Shown: piece after piece, positions 1 through 6,010 of the stretch
Position numbering within the stretch: position 1 is the stretch's first letter
How the letters are laid out: every line of letters begins with the position of its first letter
NCBI GenBank assembly: GCA_030618495.1
Contig: JAUXDE010000035.1
Span: 1-14,925, forward strand
DNA: 14,925 nt
Source of the DNA: Clostridia bacterium
GTDB lineage: Bacteria > UBA6262 > WVXT01 > JAUXBS01
Reading direction: 5' to 3'
Notes under the pieces: model-generated
Told to the model about the DNA's origin: nothing
What the model saw: the letters and a program-made list of their open reading frames with translations, nothing else
Databases searched by the model: none
Position numbers and translations under genes: made by a program

Positions 1-521
1 AGTATATTAACTTATTTCTATTACATAAATCAATAGCTATTTTTCTAGCCCCTTGTCTTTGTCTTTGTTCCTGCTCCGGGCGGATTCACGCTGGACAGCG
101 CGGATTACGTTCTTTTTCATTACCGGTATCCGGGTAAGTAGTTTAGCTGTATCGTTATGAAACAATGCAAATATACCATGATTCTAAATTCTTTGATAAG
201 TTGGTGTTCTCGTTATAAATCATGCCCTAATGATTCTACAAAAAAAACACTAGCCAAAAGAGCCCCCGGGGGGGGAATTAATAAATCCTAATTCAGATGT
301 AAGAACATATTTTCTTCCGGTAATTCTTGGAGTTTTATAAAGAAATTATAATGTTAAAAGTATTTCTTGGCAAGAAGTTTATGTGATAGTTCACAACACC
401 CATCATCCGCGGTTTTTAAGAAGGAACAAGAACTTAACGACAACTGTCGGATACCTCAGATAAATCCATTATTAGTGGTGGTTTAAAAATCTCTTTGACG
501 ACGATATGTGGTATTTATCGC
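1..521. other. AT-rich stretch without a convincing gene
   Basis: No open frame here has both a ribosome-binding site and a recognisable protein. Visible structure: a TCTTTG-type microrepeat near 55-70; a C5G8 tract at 263-275; a TATAAT hexamer at 347-352 with only a poor -35 (TTCTTG, 324-329). There are three short dyads: TTCTTG-G-CAAGAA (364-376), TGTGA-N4-TCACA (382-395) and CGACA-AC-TGTCG (438-449). A frame of about 47 codons on the minus strand ends at 37, but it lacks a ribosome-binding site and resembles nothing I know. The region could be regulatory DNA, a small-RNA locus or the decayed edge of a lost gene. Base composition is clearly more AT-rich than the genes to the right. Confidence 0.5.
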
Positions 522-550
522 TTGACAAACACAACATCTTGTGATATATT
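522..550 (+). promoter_or_regulatory. Sigma-70-type promoter of the arsR-like gene
   Basis: TTGACA at 522-527 and TATATT at 545-550 are separated by exactly 17 bp. This is a full-consensus -35 with a near-consensus -10. Transcription would start around 557, about 40 bases before the proposed GTG start at 599. Whether it also drives dnaK depends on read-through of 902-1047, where I see no strong terminator. Confidence 0.8.
530..543. promoter_or_regulatory. Operator-like dyad inside the promoter spacer
   Basis: CACAA-N4-TTGTG is a perfect 5-bp inverted repeat lying between the -35 and -10 hexamers. A dimeric repressor bound here would block RNA polymerase. ArsR/SmtB repressors typically bind imperfect dyads over their own promoters, so autorepression by the gene directly downstream is the natural reading. 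This is inferred from position and symmetry; arms of only 5 bp can arise by chance. Confidence 0.5.
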
Positions 551-598
551 AATAATGATAAAAGTTTCGAAGTATCTAATTGAAAGGAAGTGAGAACA

Positions 599-901
599 GT
601 GAAGGACCTGGTGGAAGTCTTCAAGGCGCTGTCCAACAGCAACCGGATGAGAATATACAGAACCATCCGTATCCGGATTGTTGAACACCATGATTCATCC
701 GGGCAGGAGGAATGCTGTGTCGGGGACATCTGCAAGGAATTTGAAATTTCACCTTCAACGGTTTCGCATCATTTAAAAGAACTCCGGCGGGCAGGGCTGA
801 TAAGCATGGAAAGGGAAGGACAGTTTTCGCATATATCGATAAATGAAGATATATTCTCAGAGGTTAGAAAGTTTTTTGAGGATATGGACGAAGACTGGTA
901 A
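599..901 (+). CDS. ArsR/SmtB-family transcriptional repressor
   Basis: A small winged-helix dimeric DNA-binding protein of about 100 residues, typical of the ArsR family. The recognition-helix region reads SPSTVSHHLKELRRAGLI (about residues 51-68), followed by the wing (EREGQFSHISINE). ECCVGDIC, residues 38-45, aligns with the classic ArsR metal site ELCVCDLC. C40 and C45 match two of the usual three cysteines, the middle one is glycine, and C39 is extra. A thiol-based metal, metalloid or redox sensor is therefore plausible, but the ligand is unknown. I start at GTG 599 because AAGGAAG lies about 8 bases before it; a GTG at 590 is in frame but overlaps that ribosome-binding site. The promoter carries an operator-like dyad, and dnaK follows after 146 bp. 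Confidence 0.88.
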   Translation: MKDLVEVFKALSNSNRMRIYRTIRIRIVEHHDSSGQEECCVGDICKEFEISPSTVSHHLKELRRAGLISMEREGQFSHISINEDIFSEVRKFFEDMDEDW

Positions 902-920
902 GTTTTTTTTAAGAAGATAG

Positions 921-936
921 TTCGAAAGTTGTCGAA
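921..936. repeat. Inverted repeat between arsR-like gene and dnaK
   Basis: TTCGA-N6-TCGAA forms a perfect 5-bp dyad just after the arsR-like stop codon. It could be a second regulator site upstream of dnaK or a weak RNA hairpin. No T-run follows it, so it is not a good intrinsic terminator. Evidence is positional only. Confidence 0.3.
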
Positions 937-984
937 ATATCAAAGAGGGGAGGACAAAGGAATGTAAGGTTTAATTGTATCGGA

Positions 985-1013
985 TTTAGGTAAGTTTTAG
1001 GTTAGAGTATAAG
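985..1013 (+). promoter_or_regulatory. Direct repeats and possible -10 upstream of dnaK
   Basis: TTTAGGTAAG (985-994) and TTTAGGTTAG (996-1005) are near-identical decamers spaced 11 bp apart, about one helical turn. They lie immediately before TATAAG (1008-1013), a fair -10. There is no good -35 (TTTAGG at a 17-bp spacing is poor), so a dnaK promoter here would probably need an activator or an alternative sigma factor. I looked for the HrcA operator CIRCE (TTAGCACTC-N9-GAGTGCTAA) and did not find it. Confidence 0.35.
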
Positions 1014-1047
1014 AAAAAAAATATATTATGAAAAGGAGGTAAGTGTT

Positions 1048-2997
1048 ATGAACAAGATACTTGGAATTGATTTGGGAACCACTAACTCGTGTATGGCTGT
1101 TCTTGAATCGGGGAAGGGGAAGGTGCTGCAGAACGAGGAGGGCAGCAGAACCACCCCGTCGGTCGTCGCGTACGCAAAGAACGGGGATGAACTTGTCGGC
1201 CAGGTTGCCAGGAGGCAGGCTGTAACCAATCCCGGAAACACGGTGTTCTCGGTTAAGAGGTTCATGGGCAGGAAGTATGACAGCGATGTTATCAAGCAGG
1301 ACAGGAAGCTGGTGCCTTACGGTCTTTCTAAGGCAGCCAACGGGGATGTAACGATAAAGGTTGGCAGGAAGGAGTACTCTCCGCAGGAGATATCCGCCAG
1401 TATCCTCAGGAAGTTAAAGAGGGATGCCGAGACGTACCTCGGGGAGAAGGTTACCAAGGCGGTCATAACCGTTCCCGCGTACTTCAATGACAGCCAGAGG
1501 CAGGCGGCAAAGGATGCGGGAAGGATAGCCGGCCTTGAGGTGTTGAGGATAATCAATGAACCCACTGCCGCAGCGCTTGCGTACGGGCTGGACAAGAAGG
1601 TTAACCAGAAAATAGCTGTGTATGACCTTGGAGGAGGGACATTCGATATATCCATCCTTGAAATAGGCGACGGTGTCTTTGAGGTTAAGGCGACAAACGG
1701 TGACACGCACCTCGGGGGAGATGACTTTGACCAGCGGGTTATAAAACACCTGCTTGATGAGTTCAGGAAACAGGAAGGCATAGACCTGGGCAAGGACAGC
1801 ATGGCGTTGCAGAGGTTAAAGGAGGCGGCGGAGAAGGCAAAGTGCGAGCTTTCAACAACCCTTGAGACACAGATAAACCTGCCGTTTATCACTGCCGACC
1901 AGAACGGGCCAAAACATCTGGACTTAAAACTAACAAGGGCAAAACTGGAACAGATTACCGGTGACCTGGTTAAGAAGACGGTAGAGCCGTGCAGGAAGGC
2001 GCTGTCCGACGCGGGTATAACCAAGAATGATATAGACGAGGTTGTGCTTGTGGGGGGGCAGACCAGGATGCCTAAGATAGTGGAAGCGGTCAAGGAATTC
2101 TTCGGCAGGGAGCCGCACAAGGGCGTTAACCCGGATGAAGTGGTGGCTGTCGGCGCGGCAATCCAGGCGGGAGTTCTCGGTGGTGAGGTTAAGGATGTCC
2201 TGCTTCTTGACGTGACACCCCTGTCACTGGGCATAGAGACGCTCGGTGGGGTATTCACTAAGCTCATTGAAAGGAACACGACCGTACCAACCAGGAAGAG
2301 CCAGGTATTTTCAACGGCTGAGGAAAACCAGCCGGCGGTAACGGTGCACGTGCTCCAGGGTGAAAGGCCCATGGCCAGTGACAACAAGACTCTGGGGCAG
2401 TTTGAGCTTCCGGGCATACCGCCCGCGCCAAAGGGTAAACCGCAGATTGAGGTTGCTTTTGACATTGATTCCAGCGGGATAACGCATGTTTCTGCAAAAG
2501 ACCTCGGAACGGGGAAGTCCCAGGAAATAACCATAAAGTCTTCAAGCGGTCTTAATGAGGAAGAAATACAGAAAATGGTCAGGGACGCGGAGGAACATTC
2601 GGAGGAAGACAAGAAGAACAGGGACCTGATACAGCTTAAGAACGAGACCAGTAACCTGGTGTACTCCGTGGAACAGAACCTTAAGGAACACGGCCAGAAG
2701 TTAAGCGCCGAAGAAAGGAGGGATATTGAGATTTCCCTTGAGGATACAAAAGAAGCCCTAAAGGGCGGCGATTCCGGGAGGATTACCGGGGCGAAGGATG
2801 CGCTGGTTAAAGCGTCCCATAAGCTGGCTGAGACGATATACAAGAATACCCAGGCAGGCGCTCAGGCAAATGCATGCGGTTCGCAGCCCGGTTCCGGTTC
2901 TTGCCCGGGTTCGGATAAAAGCGGCAAGGAACAGGAAGGCGAGGTTATAGACGCCGAGTTCACCGAGGACGACATGGGAAAGTCAGCGTCCGCGTAA
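1048..2997 (+). CDS. dnaK: Molecular chaperone DnaK (Hsp70)
   Basis: Full-length Hsp70 of 649 residues that folds proteins in the cytoplasm with ATP, normally with DnaJ and GrpE. The nucleotide-binding domain (about 1-380) shows IDLGTTNS at 7-14, K70 in [19 protein letters not shown] at 170-180, DLGGGTFD at 193-200 and VGGQTRMP at 335-342. The interdomain linker is DVLLLDVTP near 383-391. The peptide-binding domain follows, then the helical lid. The tail is rich in Gly, Ser and Gln, has two cysteines, and carries the usual EVIDAEF motif before the end. A perfect AAGGAGGT sits 7 bases before ATG, consistent with high expression. Unusually, no hrcA, grpE or dnaJ is adjacent; an ArsR-type regulator lies upstream instead. 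Identity is certain. Whether this is the genome's only DnaK cannot be told here. Confidence 0.98.
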   Translation: MNKILGIDLGTTNSCMAVLESGKGKVLQNEEGSRTTPSVVAYAKNGDELVGQVARRQAVTNPGNTVFSVKRFMGRKYDSDVIKQDRKLVPYGLSKAANGDVTIKVGRKEYSPQEISASILRKLKRDAETYLGEKVTKAVITVPAYFNDSQRQAAKDAGRIAGLEVLRIINEPTAAALAYGLDKKVNQKIAVYDLGGGTFDISILEIGDGVFEVKATNGDTHLGGDDFDQRVIKHLLDEFRKQEGIDLGKDSMALQRLKEAAEKAKCELSTTLETQINLPFITADQNGPKHLDLKLTRAKLEQITGDLVKKTVEPCRKALSDAGITKNDIDEVVLVGGQTRMPKIVEAVKEFFGREPHKGVNPDEVVAVGAAIQAGVLGGEVKDVLLLDVTPLSLGIETLGGVFTKLIERNTTVPTRKSQVFSTAEENQPAVTVHVLQGERPMASDNKTLGQFELPGIPPAPKGKPQIEVAFDIDSSGITHVSAKDLGTGKSQEITIKSSSGLNEEEIQKMVRDAEEHSEEDKKNRDLIQLKNETSNLVYSVEQNLKEHGQKLSAEERRDIEISLEDTKEALKGGDSGRITGAKDALVKASHKLAETIYKNTQAGAQANACGSQPGSGSCPGSDKSGKEQEGEVIDAEFTEDDMGKSASA

Positions 2998-3012
2998 GAA
3001 AAAAGGCAGACG

Positions 3013-3052
3013 AAAGGGGACAGCTCTTTGAAATACGGGTTGTCCCCTTTTT
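3013..3052 (+). terminator. Intrinsic terminator after dnaK
   Basis: AAAGGGGACA (3013-3022) pairs perfectly with TGTCCCCTTT (3041-3050) across an 18-base loop, and the 3' arm runs into TTTTTC. The 10-bp GC-cored stem plus U-tract, 15 bases after the dnaK stop, fits a Rho-independent terminator. The GGGGACA/TGTCCCC core also resembles short dispersed hairpins common in some uncultivated bacterial genomes, so it could be a repeat copy serving as a terminator. Confidence 0.65.
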
Positions 3053-3096
3053 CTATGGAATGATTTACTCTTCCCTGGATAGTTGTTTTGTTTCCT

Positions 3097-3140
3097 GAAA
3101 GCGCTAGAAACAGCACTTCCGGGAAATCACCTGCGCTTTC
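3097..3140. repeat. Second hairpin in the dnaK-ogg intergenic gap
   Basis: GAAAGCGC (3097-3104) pairs perfectly with GCGCTTTC (3133-3140) across 28 bases. The flanking CTG/CAG can extend the stem past a small bulge. The loop contains its own short dyad (TTCC-G-GGAA, near 3117-3125). No T-run follows in either direction. It may be a dispersed palindromic repeat, a structured leader or a small-RNA element. The function is unknown. Confidence 0.4.
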
Positions 3141-3201
3141 TCAGTGTATTGGTTCCCATGAATGAGTTCTAAAAGTGCTTAAATATGTATTTAATTATTA
3201 A

Positions 3202-3230
3202 TTGTATTTTTTATATCATATTTGTATAAT
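3202..3230 (+). promoter_or_regulatory. Promoter of the ogg-permease-rseC-cutA-rnz operon
   Basis: TTGTAT (3202-3207) and a perfect TATAAT (3225-3230) are 17 bp apart in a very AT-rich stretch. Transcription would begin near 3237, right at the ATG at 3238. The first gene may therefore be read from a nearly leaderless transcript. The promoter also argues against the upstream in-frame TTG at 3202 being a start codon. Confidence 0.6.
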
Positions 3231-3237
3231 GATATTT

Positions 3238-3876
3238 ATGTTAAGTAAGGCGCGACTGTTAAAAAGCTATAAATTAATGAAGCCCACGATAAGAAGGCGC
3301 CTCAGGGAACTGGCGTTAAATTGGGAAAAACCCGACAGGCATGTCTTCGCGGAGCTTGCATTCTGCATTTGCACTCCACTTTCAAGGGCGGTACACTGTA
3401 ACGAAGCGATAGATGAGCTTGAAAGGACGGGAGCGCTTTTTACCGGAAACGCGGAAGACATCAGGGCTTACATGGGCAGGGTGAGGTTCAACAGGAACAA
3501 GTCGCGTTATATCGTTAATGCAAGGGATTTTCTTACGGAAAAAGGCAGGATAAGGATTAAGAAGAAGTTGAATGTGGACGATGTTCAAGAAGCAAGGCGG
3601 TGGCTTGATAAAAATATAATGGGAATAGGTTACAAGGAGGCAAGTCATTTCCTGAGAAACCTCGGGTTCGGCAGGGACCTTGCGATACTTGATGTCCATG
3701 TGCTCAAGTTGTTAAAGGAGTTTAAGGTTATAGGGAGTATCCCGGACCCTGTTTCAAAAAAGCGCTATATCAGTATAGAGAACAGGATGAAGGGGTTTGC
3801 GGAAAAAATCAATGTGCCGCTAATTGAACTTGATTTGCTGTTATGGTATAATGAGACGGGGATGATAGTTAAATGA
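3238..3876 (+). CDS. ogg: Ogg2-type 8-oxoguanine DNA glycosylase/AP lyase
   Basis: Base-excision repair enzyme of the HhH-GPD superfamily, Ogg2 branch, best known from archaea and Thermotoga. It removes oxidised guanine and nicks the abasic site. The hallmark GIGYKEASHFLRN (about residues 129-141 from this start) supplies the catalytic lysine (K133), and AILDVHVL supplies the conserved aspartate (D152). FAELAFCICTP near 37-47 and WYNETG near the C-terminus also fit the family. Length is 212 residues, close to the usual. The open frame extends upstream to TTG 3202, but that codon is the -35 of a promoter; ATG 3277 is another option. The stop overlaps the permease ATG (ATGA), so translation is probably coupled. 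An Ogg2 enzyme heading a metal-export operon is unusual. Confidence 0.85.
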   Translation: MLSKARLLKSYKLMKPTIRRRLRELALNWEKPDRHVFAELAFCICTPLSRAVHCNEAIDELERTGALFTGNAEDIRAYMGRVRFNRNKSRYIVNARDFLTEKGRIRIKKKLNVDDVQEARRWLDKNIMGIGYKEASHFLRNLGFGRDLAILDVHVLKLLKEFKVIGSIPDPVSKKRYISIENRMKGFAEKINVPLIELDLLLWYNETGMIVK

Positions 3877-4769
3877 TAAGAGAATTTTTAAAAACGCTGG
3901 TTCATTACCTTGTTGAAGTCGGACCCGCGCTGGCGATAGGGCTTGTGATAAGCGGGTTGGTACACGAGTACCTTCCGCAGAAATGGGTGAACAGGTATTT
4001 AAGCAAGAAGGGTATAGCGCCTATACTGCTGGCAACGATTGCCGGGATAATTCTTCCCCTGTGCTGTTTCGGTTCCCTGCCCATTGCCATAGGATTAAAG
4101 AAAAAAGGGGTGGCGCTGGGGCCCGTGCTTGCTTTCCTGGTGGCAACTCCCGCTACGTCAATAACCGCGGTTGCCGTTACTTACAAACTGCTTGGTTTGA
4201 ATTTTACGGTTTACCTGTGCCTGTCTGTAATCATCATGGGACTGCTGATAGGCATTATAGGCAACATGCTGCCGTATGAACCAAAGGTTGAGGTTGAAGG
4301 GGAAAAGTGCCCGCACTGCGCGGAAGGCGACCACAAAGAACATAAACACCACAAGAAAGGGTTTATCAACAAGGTTGTTTCAGTAGTTTATTATGCCTAT
4401 GATATGTTAACTGAAATGTGGCTTGAACTTGTAATAGGCCTTGTTATTGCTGCCGTTGTCGCGGGTGTGGTGCCGGTGGGTAACTTCATAAAGGTTTATC
4501 TTTCGGGAGGGTTCGGTTACGCGTTTGCGCTCATATTCGGTCTTATCATGTACATATGCTCTACCGCAAGCGTCCCGATGGTGCATGCGTTTGTTGCGCA
4601 GGGCATGAGCGCCGGGGCCGGACTGGTGCTCCTTATAGCGGGCCCTGTGACAAGTTATGGCGCGCTGCTGGTTGTAAGGAAGGAGTTCGGGAACAGGATA
4701 CTTCTGGTTTACCTGGGGGTGGTGTGTATTTCAGCGCTGGTGATGGGGTACCTGTTTTCATTCATATAA
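3873..4769 (+). CDS. ArsP/SO_0444-type heavy-metal efflux permease
   Basis: Inner-membrane permease of the ArsP_1 (DUF318) superfamily, most like the SO_0444 group annotated as Cu/Zn efflux. The 298 residues form about eight hydrophobic segments in two halves. The first half holds PLCCFGSLP (62-70; C64 and C65) and ATPATS (91-96). The second holds CSTASVP (229-235) and a conserved GPVTSYG. A central hydrophilic loop (about 135-165) contains CPHC (146-149) followed by a histidine-rich stretch (H154, H157, H159, H160), a likely metal-capture site. The ATG overlaps the ogg stop, and the next gene starts 3 bp after this stop. Export of a soft or divalent metal is a family-based inference; the actual substrate cannot be read from sequence. 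Confidence 0.85.
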   Translation: MIREFLKTLVHYLVEVGPALAIGLVISGLVHEYLPQKWVNRYLSKKGIAPILLATIAGIILPLCCFGSLPIAIGLKKKGVALGPVLAFLVATPATSITAVAVTYKLLGLNFTVYLCLSVIIMGLLIGIIGNMLPYEPKVEVEGEKCPHCAEGDHKEHKHHKKGFINKVVSVVYYAYDMLTEMWLELVIGLVIAAVVAGVVPVGNFIKVYLSGGFGYAFALIFGLIMYICSTASVPMVHAFVAQGMSAGAGLVLLIAGPVTSYGALLVVRKEFGNRILLVYLGVVCISALVMGYLFSFI

Positions 4770-4772
4770 AAT

Positions 4773-5198
4773 ATGGAAGAAGAAGGAAGGGTTATAGAAG
4801 CTGGTAATGACGTGATAAAAGTTGAGGTTGAATCAGCCTCATGCGAAAAGTGCGAGCATTTCCAGGTATGCAATCCCACGGGCAGTAAAAAGACGGTGGA
4901 AATTAAAAACGACGTGGCTGCAAAAGTCGGGGACAGGGTTGTTGTATCCATAAGCAGCGCCGTGTTCTCGCGGGTAGCTATGCTTGTTTACGGCGTTCCG
5001 GTTATTGGCTTAATCGCCGGGTTCCTGGTTGGCGAGAGGATAACCGGCTCAGAACCGGCGGGTGTTGTTTCGGGTTGCGTAACATTTGTTGTTGTTTATA
5101 TTTTTCTTATGATTTACGATAAGAAGGTTTTCAGCAGGCAGGAAGGGCTTAATACGAGGGTAACAAAGGTTATTACGGGTGGCCATGAAAAAGAATAA
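4773..5198 (+). CDS. RseC/MucC (SoxR-reducing-system) family membrane protein
   Basis: A 141-residue protein matching the RseC/MucC family. A short N-terminal domain holds the cysteine cluster C24-x2-C27-x5-C33. A small beta region (TVEIKNDVAAKVGDRVVVSI, 41-60) follows, then two membrane helices at about 67-87 and 96-115 and a charged tail. Known relatives modulate sigma-E signalling or take part in reducing SoxR together with an Rnf-like electron-transfer complex. No rnf or sigma-factor genes are near, so its role here may be linked to the metal permease 3 bp upstream. No obvious ribosome-binding site precedes the ATG, which suggests translational coupling. Its 3' end overlaps cutA by about 20 bases. 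Confidence 0.8.
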   Translation: MEEEGRVIEAGNDVIKVEVESASCEKCEHFQVCNPTGSKKTVEIKNDVAAKVGDRVVVSISSAVFSRVAMLVYGVPVIGLIAGFLVGERITGSEPAGVVSGCVTFVVVYIFLMIYDKKVFSRQEGLNTRVTKVITGGHEKE

Positions 5199-5517
5199 TC
5201 CTGAATATATAGTTGTTTTCATTACCGCGGGTTCGGAAGAAGAAGCCTCCCGCATTGCGGATGCCCTGGTTAAAAGGAAGCTTGCGGCGTGTGTGAACAT
5301 CATTGGTGGTGTGAAGTCGGTATTTTCATGGAAGGGCAAGGTCGAGAAGGAAAAGGAAACGCTTCTTATCGTGAAGTCAAAGATGTCGGTGTTCGCGAAG
5401 CTGGTCAAGCAGGTTAAGGAAATACATAAATACGAAGTCCCCGAGATAATAGCTCTGCCGATAGTTGACGGCAGCGGGGATTATCTTGAATGGTTGGAGA
5501 AGGAGGTCAGTTCATGA
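5179..5517 (+). CDS. cutA: Divalent-cation tolerance protein CutA
   Basis: Small trimeric ferredoxin-like-fold protein of the CutA1 family, linked to divalent cation tolerance, though its biochemical role is still unclear. Diagnostic stretches are LAACVNI (35-41), VFSWKGKVE (48-56), ETLLIVKSK (60-68) and HKYEVPEIIALP (83-94), ending in the usual YLEWL. It is complete at 112 residues. GTG 5179 has AAAGG about 9 bases upstream. ATG 5185 is an equally reasonable start two codons later. It overlaps the RseC-like gene in a different frame and shares ATGA with the flavodoxin gene. Its place beside a metal permease fits a metal-homeostasis role. Confidence 0.93.
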   Translation: MAMKKNNPEYIVVFITAGSEEEASRIADALVKRKLAACVNIIGGVKSVFSWKGKVEKEKETLLIVKSKMSVFAKLVKQVKEIHKYEVPEIIALPIVDGSGDYLEWLEKEVSS

Positions 5518-6008
5518 AGACGCTGATTTTATTCTATTCGTTTACGGGAAAGACAGGGATTATAGCAAAGGCGCTGGGAGAGAGTCTTAAAGCGGACGTT
5601 GTTGAAATCAAGGACAGGGAGGGCAGAAAAGGTTTCTCCGGGATGCTTTCTCTTATGAAGGATACAAAGTCGGAAGTTCCCGCAGGAGTTGAACCGGAGA
5701 CCGTTGATGTGTCGGGGTATGACAGGATATTTCTTGGCAGTCCGAACTGGGGGTCAGCCTGCTCGGCGCCCATGAGTTCGTTTATCGCAAACAATGATTT
5801 CTCGGGGAAGAGCCTGGTTCTGTTTATTACGCAGAGCATTGTCGGCGCGAAAAAGGCTGCAAAGGATATCACCGATAGGGTTGAGAAAAAGGGCGGAACG
5901 GTTAAATCCTTCTTCCATGTAAATACATTATTGAGGAGCAGGAAGAGGGTGAGGCGGGTTGCTCTTGAAAAGGCGGAAGGATATAAAAGTAAGGAGAAAA
6001 TAAAATAA
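5514..6008 (+). CDS. Flavodoxin-family protein
   Basis: A 164-residue flavodoxin-like fold that should bind FMN and carry electrons or act as a small oxidoreductase in the cytoplasm. The phosphate-binding loop is YSFTGKT (8-14), close to the YSxTGNT pattern. GSPNWGSACSAP (75-86) is the second FMN-contacting loop of the flavodoxin_4-type proteins. The C-terminus is strongly basic (KSKEKIK). ATG 5514 is chosen because AGGAGGT lies 6 bases before it and it overlaps the cutA stop as ATGA; an upstream GTG at 5490 is in frame but inside cutA and unsupported. The redox partner is unknown. The RseC-like protein two genes upstream is a possible one. Confidence 0.85.
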   Translation: MKTLILFYSFTGKTGIIAKALGESLKADVVEIKDREGRKGFSGMLSLMKDTKSEVPAGVEPETVDVSGYDRIFLGSPNWGSACSAPMSSFIANNDFSGKSLVLFITQSIVGAKKAAKDITDRVEKKGGTVKSFFHVNTLLRSRKRVRRVALEKAEGYKSKEKIK

Positions 6009-6010
6009 AG

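Noticed and set aside
37-177. Minus-strand open frame of about 47 codons ending at 37
   Set aside because: The internal ATG at 120 has no ribosome-binding site, upstream stops are close, and the basic C-terminal peptide matches no family I recognise. It is more likely chance or a decayed remnant.
351-386. Short ATG frame MLKVFLGKKFM
   Set aside because: Only 11 codons, with its ATG overlapping the TATAAT hexamer and no ribosome-binding site.
382-395. CRP/FNR-like site TGTGA-N4-TCACA
   Set aside because: The spacer is 4 rather than 6 bp, and no gene promoter lies at a suitable distance, so I kept it only as an unassigned dyad.
902-1047. CIRCE (HrcA operator) upstream of dnaK
   Set aside because: No TTAGCACTC or GAGTGCTAA arm occurs in the gap; the TTCGA-N6-TCGAA dyad has different sequence and spacing.
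1317-2843. Long antisense open frame (508 codons) across dnaK
   Set aside because: The sense strand encodes unmistakable DnaK throughout. The antisense product is low-complexity, Ser-rich and family-less, as expected from the codon bias of the sense gene.
5490-5513. Upstream GTG as the flavodoxin start
   Set aside because: It lies inside cutA without a ribosome-binding site, while ATG 5514 has AGGAGGT 6 bases upstream and starts exactly at the first beta strand.
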